DNA of 64,000 bases. Source: Thamnidium elegans. Lineage: Eukaryota; Mucoromycota; Mucoromycetes; Mucorales; Mucoraceae. A program made the translations under genes and the position numbers. The notes under the pieces are model-generated. The model was not told where the DNA came from. It was given only the letters and a program-made list of their open reading frames with translations, and searched no databases. How positions within the stretch are numbered: the stretch's first letter is position 1; each line of letters opens with the position of its first letter. The stretch is from assembly GCA_025201345.1 (NCBI GenBank), contig JAIXMG010000017.1, forward strand, positions 62,001 through 126,000, given 5' to 3'. Positions 57,633 through 64,000 of the stretch are shown here, piece by piece.

Positions 57633-60025
57633 CTTTATATGTATATTATGATTACTTACATGCCATCACACTTGTAACAAACGTTGTTGCGCATATTGCT
57701 TGTATTGCAACTAACCATCTGCACCAACCGATTTGTGTCATTGGAAAATCTTCTTCAACAACTAATAATTCTGATAGACTACGTTCAGATGTCGGTACCG
57801 TAAGATGGCTACATTTTGTATTGCTGTTGTTGCTGCTGTTCTGTTGCTCTTCACTTGACGCAATAACAACTACTTGTGGCGTTGTTAAAACATCTTCTGC
57901 CATTGTATTGATCACTTCAATATCATCTACCTTGATATCATCAGGTTCCGCAATAGGTAATGTTAATGTAAATACCAGGACCAACGGAACAGCCACCAAC
58001 GAACTTAATTTTGAAAAAGAAGATTTTGATCTCCAACCTATCATGGTAGGAAATAATATACATAGGATATCATCAAATAACATTGCAGTAGAGGCAGATT
58101 CTTTTAATATATTATCGTCATGATGATTCTGTTGTTTGGGTGCCATAGGAGGCACATGAAGACTCACGTTATCTGCAACAAATGGTTCATCTGTTTCTTG
58201 CTGATCCAACGAGTTACCAGGTGGTGCAAGTATAATTCTAGGAATAGGTCTATTCTCATCATTAGTGACACTCGTTTTAACTGTAGCTTGTCGGTTGGAT
58301 TGATTTGCGGAGATATATGTAAAGTAATCGTCAAGACCATTAGTACTGTTTGTACTTTCAGGAGTTGTTGCTTTAAGACGCGCATTATTATTATAATTTG
58401 CGGTCAAGAGATGATCTGCACTCTCCTGTCTTCTTGCAGACATACACGGGACTGATACTTGCGTATGTCTCTGTCTTAATTCAGATGTATTTTCTCTTGT
58501 CCTAACTGGTGGTTGATACGAATGTGTACTATTTGCTCTCTTAATACCAGATACTTCTTCACCAAACTACAACAAGAAAAAACTATTAAATACATATAAT
58601 AATAATAATTATTTAAAAATTACCTCAATAGCACGGAAGACAGAGGTTCTCATACCAACACGAGGTGACCTTGCATGTCTATAAAGCCGAGAAGAAATAG
58701 ATCCATTAGTACTAGTAGTGCGCGGAAAATAGGAATCGGATATATGTAACGAAGAACGCCTTGAAAGATGAGATGAATTAGGTGAAACCGGCCTAATAAT
58801 ATGACCAATGTGTTCCTGAGACTGAAATCCGTGCGCTGGGATATCCAGACGAAGTGGTCCAGAATAAGATGGCGAAGACCGTAGTATTCTAGAGGTCTCT
58901 GTAAGTAGTTCATCTGTATTGCCGTGATCCATAACAACTGGTTTGTGTTCAAGCAAAGCAGGCGATTCTGCCCCTGGAAATCGATAGGCACCCATAACAA
59001 CAACAATTACGTACGTTATATAATATCCAATCAAGATGATACCATGGTACCAGCATATTCTTTGATGATATACTATCCATGTTAGTATCATAATTGCTCC
59101 CGTAAGAAATGACGCGTCTCTCATAAACGTAATTCGTTTTGACTGAAACGGTCGAATAATACCCATACAACCAGATACTACAGATACAATAAAAAATGCT
59201 GCTCCAATTAATTCACCTATTGCTAACGATCCCGATCCGCTATTCATTGCACTTTTTTTTTTTTATATAATTTTTGTTAGTATATCTATTTATTTATAAA
59301 TCACCCCCCTCTTCGTTTCATACATACGTAAAAGTACTAAATAAATCAGGGCTTCCGTTACCAAAAGCAAGCACAGTTACACCAGCCTAGATACACACAA
59401 CAGAATTAATAAAACTTTGGGTTTTTTATATATATATATATATTATATATAACAAACCATGCTTTCAGATAATTGAAGACTTGATGAAATTGTTTGAAGA
59501 TTTGGACCTTATTATACATATTTAGTACTATTATTCTTTTTTATCTTTGTTATATATACTTTACAAAAAAAGTCAGCAGCAACTACACTAACTGCACCAA
59601 ATAAAAGTAAAAGACCACACAGCTTTAAGGTAGAAAGAGAGAGAGAGAGTTAGGCAAATGTACATGAGAGCGCATATATATTATTTTTTTTGTGATAAAT
59701 TATTATTTTTTACCATGATTGCTACAGAAAGTGGTTTCCATAAACTAGAACAGTAATAAAATCGAAGAAAATCTCCACTAAAACCCTGACAAGCACTTTT
59801 AACAAATGCACATTGATCTGCGTGTGTTTCGATATCCACACACTAAAAAAAAAAAAATAAAAAAAAAAAGATTAGTTTTTTCTTTTTTTTTTTGGCTTTT
59901 GATGTCTTTATAATATTTACTAGTTTATGATGTTTTGATAATGAGTCTGATATAGGTACTAATAGTGATGCTGATACAATAAAAGGAAATAAAATGAGTA
60001 CTACTATCACTGGCCGAGGAATCAT
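56869..60025 (-). CDS. CCX-type cation/calcium exchanger
   Basis: Na+/Ca2+ (or K+/cation) exchanger superfamily, the YDL206W/NCKX6-like branch, probably in an internal membrane. Ten exons in phase: 60025-59921, 59842-59714, 59622-59565, 59507-59458, 59386-59328, 59251-58624, 58566-57660, 57582-57332, 57270-57174 and 57116-56869, for 843 residues. A signal-like hydrophobic N-terminus and a Cys-rich luminal segment precede alpha-repeat 1, AGVTVLAFGNGSPDLF. A large disordered loop (about 215-460) follows. Alpha-repeat 2 reads EAIMGLTIFALGNSVGDFVA, then NTAIAKMGFPTMAISACYAG. Both repeats keep the GN.(S/P)D acidic core. Two introns use GTTTGT and GTTAGT donors, unlike the usual GTAAGT. Transported ions are not determined. 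Confidence 0.92.
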
Positions 60026-60365
60026 TTTTTTATTTATTTGTGTACAAAAAAGAAAAAGAAGAAAATAAATGAAAATCTTCTACCCTTTTTATACTTGCGC
60101 ATTAAAAAAGAAACCATGTGCATTCTATCGTAACAGTGACTGCTGACATTCTCTATATCTCTCTATACTCTATGTCTTTTTCATTACGCTTTCCATGTAA
60201 GTATCTCCCTCCTATTGACCAAAGCATGATGTCATTTGATTTTTGTCTCAAACAAGTAATCTGAAATGTGACTATATCCTAAGCGCCAAGAAAGAGAGAG
60301 AGAGAGTTCTTTTATTTTTTCTTTTTTATCCCTTTTACATCACTTTAAAAAAAAAAAAGAGAGAA
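60026..60365. promoter_or_regulatory. Divergent spacer (CCX exchanger / proline-rich protein)
   Basis: 340 bp holding both promoters. It has a GA repeat at about 60292-60305 and pyrimidine-rich stretches at about 60306-60345. No coding signal. Confidence 0.45.
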
Positions 60366-61028
60366 ATGAGTAAACAGTATAACGTTCCTGATGTAGATGA
60401 TACACCACCACCAGCTTACCAAGAAGTTGCTCCACCTTTCAACCCAAACTATAACCCTCCCTCCGAACGGTCTTCTTCTTCTTTCAACCCAAACTATGCT
60501 CAACCCGAAACACCTTCATTTAACCCGAATTACCACCCACCCATTCACTCTCCTCCACATACACCTGAACTAAACCACCAACCAAGAACCGAAGGCAACC
60601 AACCGTTGTATCCTCAAATATCTCCTTCTCCACCCATGGTATTTCCACAGCCTCATCATTACCAACAACAACCTTATTTCCCTCAACATAATTATCATCC
60701 AAATCAACAAGTTAGATATCAAACAATCGAAATACCTTATTCTGCTTCTGTAAACACAAGGATCAACGACCGTCCTGCCTTTCCATTAGCTGCCGTACTG
60801 TTTTTATTTGGATGGTAAAAAAAAAATATTTATTATCAATTGGGCTTAATTAACTCTTTTTTTTTTTTTGTATCTAGTGTTTGTCCTCCCTTATGGGTTA
60901 TCGGTGCCTGTTGCTGCGCAGGAAGTCGTAATAAGTATGAAGCATTCTGGGGTAAAATTAATTTTGTCATGGCAATGGCTTTAATTATATCTTCTATTAT
61001 TTTCTCCGTTATCTCCATGTCTGAATAA
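60366..61028 (+). CDS. Proline-rich protein with C-terminal double membrane segment
   Basis: Two exons, 60366-60814 and 60878-61028, give 199 residues. Start ATG at 60366 (MSKQYNVPDV). The first about 130 residues are Pro, Asn, Gln, Tyr-rich, with a PPPAY motif (PPxY, the WW-domain ligand of Nedd4/Rsp5 ligases) and three spaced FNPNY repeats. The C-terminal part has two hydrophobic segments (PLAAVLFLFGW...CPPLWVIGACCC and INFVMAMALIISSIIFSVI) separated by a short polar loop. The Cys-rich CPPLW...CCC junction is compatible with palmitoylation. I do not recognise a named family; a small Rsp5-adaptor-like or vesicle protein is one possibility by architecture only. Confidence 0.8.
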
Positions 61029-61218
61029 AAAAAAAAAAAAAAAAAAAAGTTACCCTCATCTATTCACACACGCAAATCTGTCATCTTTTAAAGTGTGGAT
61101 TGCATAACCCATTCTCTTTTTTTTTAAAGTACCGTACAAGTGACTCGTTTCATGACCTTTCTTTTTTTTTTTTAATAAAAAAAAACATTTTTTCTTTTTA
61201 TTCTTTTAAACACACAAA

Positions 61219-63285
61219 ATGACAGAAAACAAAGGATTGTTTGCCATGTTTGGTGGATCCGCACCTAAACTTACACCTGTATTCACTAAAGCTGCAGACA
61301 TCAAATCAAAAGACGAGATAGCCAAGAGTTTAGCTGCCGTTACTGCCGCAGCTGTCAGCGCACCGAGTACGGGAGGAGGTGCTTGGAAGACTGCCAAGAA
61401 GAGAGGTGCTCGAGGTTTAGCCTTAAAGGCCAGAGCCTTTGGTAAAAGCGTCACCGTATCTGAAAACAAGACGGTCGTACCCGACTTTGAGTCCGAGGAT
61501 GTTGCCATGGGCGGTATGGGAAAGAAGAAGAAGAGATAGTAAATATATTTTTTTTTTAAAAAGTTTTTTGCTGTCCATGAATTTTAACTAATATTAAAAA
61601 AAAAAAAAAAGTACACCTTATGGCGGTAGAGGAAGAACTAGACCTACACAAAAGATGGAAGATACGTCTGATAAAAGAGTTGATATTCTAGTAAATATAT
61701 ACACCCGCAAAAAAAAAATATATATATATATATACATACTAACGAATGTATAGGTTGCAGGATTTGAAGCTGGAACAGAAGCAGGTGTAGTACCATTCCT
61801 CGTCCAAAAATCTAAAAAGAAGTGGGAGCCAGTGGACGTCAAATTAGACCAAGGACAGATGCTAATCACCGTAAACGACCCAATTATTGCGCGTATCTTA
61901 GTCCGTTTAGACGGCTACATCTTTGGCACGCAGCAATTACGTATCCGACTCTTCAACAACCCTACGCTTCCCATGACGCCTGTTGTCGAGAGCAACAAGA
62001 AGCTGACAACAATCGACATCCTGCGCAACTTTTTATTAAGTAGATGGAACAGCGACTTAAAATACCTGAACCTGGACGACATGCACTCAGACCCCATCCT
62101 GAAGAAATCCGCTATTAAACCACCTGGTTCTCCTGGCTCCAACGCCATTGTTGGTCCTGCCATGATGAAACTCGCAGGTGAAATGTTCGCCGACATCATC
62201 ACCATCTCTTTCGCTCGTAACCACCTCAAAAACGTACAACAAATCTCCACCTTGGCTCAGTATCTCCCCAACGTCCAAAACATCTCCTTTCAAGAAAACT
62301 TGATCAAGGATTATGCAAATTTGGAAGCCTTGAGCGGTACTGGAAAATTAAAGAATTTAAGAGAGCTTTTAATGGCTGGTAATCCCTTATGTGAATTAGA
62401 AATGAAGCAAAGAGGTAACAATAGAGCTTATATTCGCAATATGGTAAAGAGATTTCCTTCCTTGGTCTTGTTGGACGGCGTGCCTGTTCAATTGACTGAA
62501 GAAGAAATGGCCACTGTGCATAAAACAGGCCGTGTCTTGCCTGTGGATACAAAGCCTAATTTCTTTGATAATGAAATCAGTCAAACTGCTGCTATTGACT
62601 TTATCTCAAAGTACTATCAATTGTTTGACGCCAATAGAATTGCCTTAGCTGTCATGTACGATGTAAATGCCATCTTCTCAATTACTACCAATATCAAACT
62701 TCGTGCTCAACAAAAGATTAGGAGAAAGGATAAAAAGAAGATGATGGATGATGAAGAAAAATTAACTTGGACTACATTAAGTAGAAACCTGATGGGAAAG
62801 GCTAAAAGTAAGTTTTATTATTATTATTGTGCTTGCTGGAAAACTTATTTTATATAAAAAAAAAGAGCAAGAAGGTAAAGGCCTTTTGGTTGGTCCCGAT
62901 GTGATTGGAAACACAATATGTAGATTACCTACTACTATTCACGATTTGCAAAAGACAAATGACTTTGTAGTTGACGCTCATCAATCACCTGTTGGTTTAG
63001 TCATCACTTTACACGGTGAGTTTAAGGAAGAAGAGTCTACTCCACCTTATTCTTACGATCGTACATTTGTTCTTCGTCCTGCTACACCAGAGACACCGTA
63101 AGTGATTATTTATTTTTTTTCTTTGCAAGAATATATACTGACTTTTTTTTTAAAAAAAAAACAGTGCTATGGCTGCTGGTTGGCCCTATGTCATTATGAG
63201 CGATATGTTATGCGTTCGTGATTATATCGGAAATCAAGGTTTCAAACCTCAAGCAGCCGTACCCACTAGTACTTTTGCTTGTTAA
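61219..63285 (+). CDS. MEX67: mRNA export receptor Mex67/NXF1, lacking the UBA-like domain
   Basis: Nuclear mRNA export receptor. Five exons in phase: 61219-61538, 61612-61690, 61754-62807, 62866-63097 and 63165-63285, for 601 residues. The N-terminal arm ends in DVAMGG...KKKKRYTPYGGRG, which parallels the DVAM...RYNPY stretch of human NXF1. RNA-binding fold and leucine-rich repeats follow (LKYLNLDDMHSDP, YLPNVQNISFQENLIKDYAN, LRELLMAGNPLCE, RFPSLVLLDG). The NTF2-like domain (about 400-590) shows QTAAIDFISKYYQLFDANR, VGLVITLHGEFKE and RTFVLRP. The protein stops at STFAC, about where the NTF2-like fold ends, so the C-terminal UBA-like/TAP-C domain that binds nucleoporin FG repeats is absent. 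No downstream exon encoding it was found. Confidence 0.9.
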
Positions 63286-64000
63286 TAGGATGCATAAAAA
63301 ATTCATTTCGGGCTTTCCCTTTTAATATTGTTTTTTTTTTCCTCTTTTAGAATACTAATATATATATATATATATATATATAAAAACCTCCTAGATTTAT
63401 ATACCAACTGTATTTTTTTTTTTTGAGGTTTTATTTTTATATTTGATAAACATAATAAATAAGTACAGTAAAAAAAAAAATTATAAAATACTTCTGATTT
63501 ACAATACAAAAAAAAAAAATAAGTTGTCGTCTTAAACCTCCTCTGATTAAGCGCAATGTTTAGGGTCTTTTGAGTGTAGCAACCAATATAAATGTTATCA
63601 TTTTCTATATGCAACATTGGCTTCACCTGTAGAGAGCATAAAAATATCCGCCGTATTAACTTAATGACGACCGGATATAAAAAAAAAAAATGCCCCTCAT
63701 GCGTAGTTACAGAGCATGTCGCATAAAGGATTTGAATCTTATCCAAAAAAAAAAAAAATATCTAAAAACATTAGGTCTCACTAAATACCTACCTTACATA
63801 GCGCTTTCAGGTTACCCGATCCAAATATAGCCCTATGTACACTATCTGTTGGGAGCGACTCTAGATATTCTGGTTATGCGTATTATCAGACTCCAAGAAT
63901 TACCGGGGAGACTGTATCCTTTTTGTACGGGCATAAAAAGAAAACAAAAAATGCTCAAAAAAAAAAAAAATGAATATAAGCTCTTTTAAAAAGTACATAA
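63286..64000. other. Window end, no supported gene
   Basis: 715 bp. It has an AT dinucleotide repeat at about 63357-63382, many A-runs and a minus-strand island (about 63520-63640) reading MLHIENDNIYIGCYTQKTLN, then IALNQRR. That island looks protein-like but has no start, splice context or family that I recognise. It could be a fragment of a gene beyond the window or a relic. Confidence 0.4.

Noticed and set aside
61219..61539. Separate small gene of 106 codons ending at TAG
   Set aside because: The TAG spans a good donor (TA|GTAAAT), and splicing gives KKKKRYTPYGGRG, which parallels the NXF1 N-terminal arm. It is treated as Mex67 exon 1.

Overview
The window is eukaryotic nuclear DNA. It is AT-rich, with many poly-A and poly-T runs, short (about 50-100 nt) GT-AG introns, and protein-coding genes whose nearest recognisable relatives are fungal. 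The gene set (PDR-type ABC transporter, APSES factor, ATG29, PalI/SUR7-like protein, Set1, Bcs1) together with the compact intron style and decayed repeat families of a type I associate with Mucorales suggests an early-diverging filamentous fungus (Mucoromycota, Mucorales-like). This placement is an inference from style and recall, not from a search.

Layout. 0.1-8.7 kb is gene-dense: a PDR multidrug ABC transporter (+), an OHCU decarboxylase of urate breakdown (-) divergent from mitochondrial citrate synthase (+), then autophagy factor ATG29 (+). 8.9-10.4 kb holds an EBP1/PA2G4 homologue (-). 10.4-13.6 kb is accessory: remnants of a non-LTR reverse transcriptase, a diverged second copy of its flank, a short minisatellite and an orphan, apparently broken reading frame. 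14.4-20.5 kb holds the TIM23 import-motor J-protein PAM18 (-), an unrecognised heavily glycosylatable membrane protein (+) and dolichol kinase SEC59 (-). 20.5-22.2 kb is gene-poor with a decayed Mucorales-type repeat gene. 22.2-36.6 kb holds an HSPA12-like Hsp70 (+), PP2A B56 subunit (-), a Rap-GAP domain protein (+), a domesticated integrase zinc-finger protein (+) and a BCS1-type AAA ATPase (-).

After a 2.7 kb gene-free stretch come a SERCA calcium ATPase (+), a PalI/SUR7-like tetraspan protein (+), a broken C2H2 zinc-finger gene (-) and an APSES (StuA/Efg1-type) transcription factor (-) with a 3.2 kb gene-free upstream region. 49.4-63.3 kb is dense again: Arb2-like protein (-), dynein light intermediate chain (+), Set1 H3K4 methyltransferase (-), a CCX-type cation/calcium exchanger (-), a proline-rich two-TM protein (+) and the mRNA export receptor Mex67/NXF1 (+). 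The last 0.7 kb has no supported gene.

Most genes are single-copy housekeeping functions with no operon logic. Loose functional themes are calcium handling (SERCA, CCX exchanger), mitochondrial biogenesis (citrate synthase, PAM18, BCS1) and chromatin/RNA (Set1, Arb2, Mex67). Exon models were built by hand and checked for phase continuity and family similarity, so boundaries can be off by a few bases. I found no convincing wholly new system. The most unusual signals are recurrent T-run/A-run palindromes and A-tract 3' splice sites inside introns, start codons isolated on 3- and 5-nt first exons, a Mex67 without its C-terminal UBA-like domain, a domesticated integrase zinc-finger gene, and exon-like islands in a supposedly empty 2.3 kb spacer.
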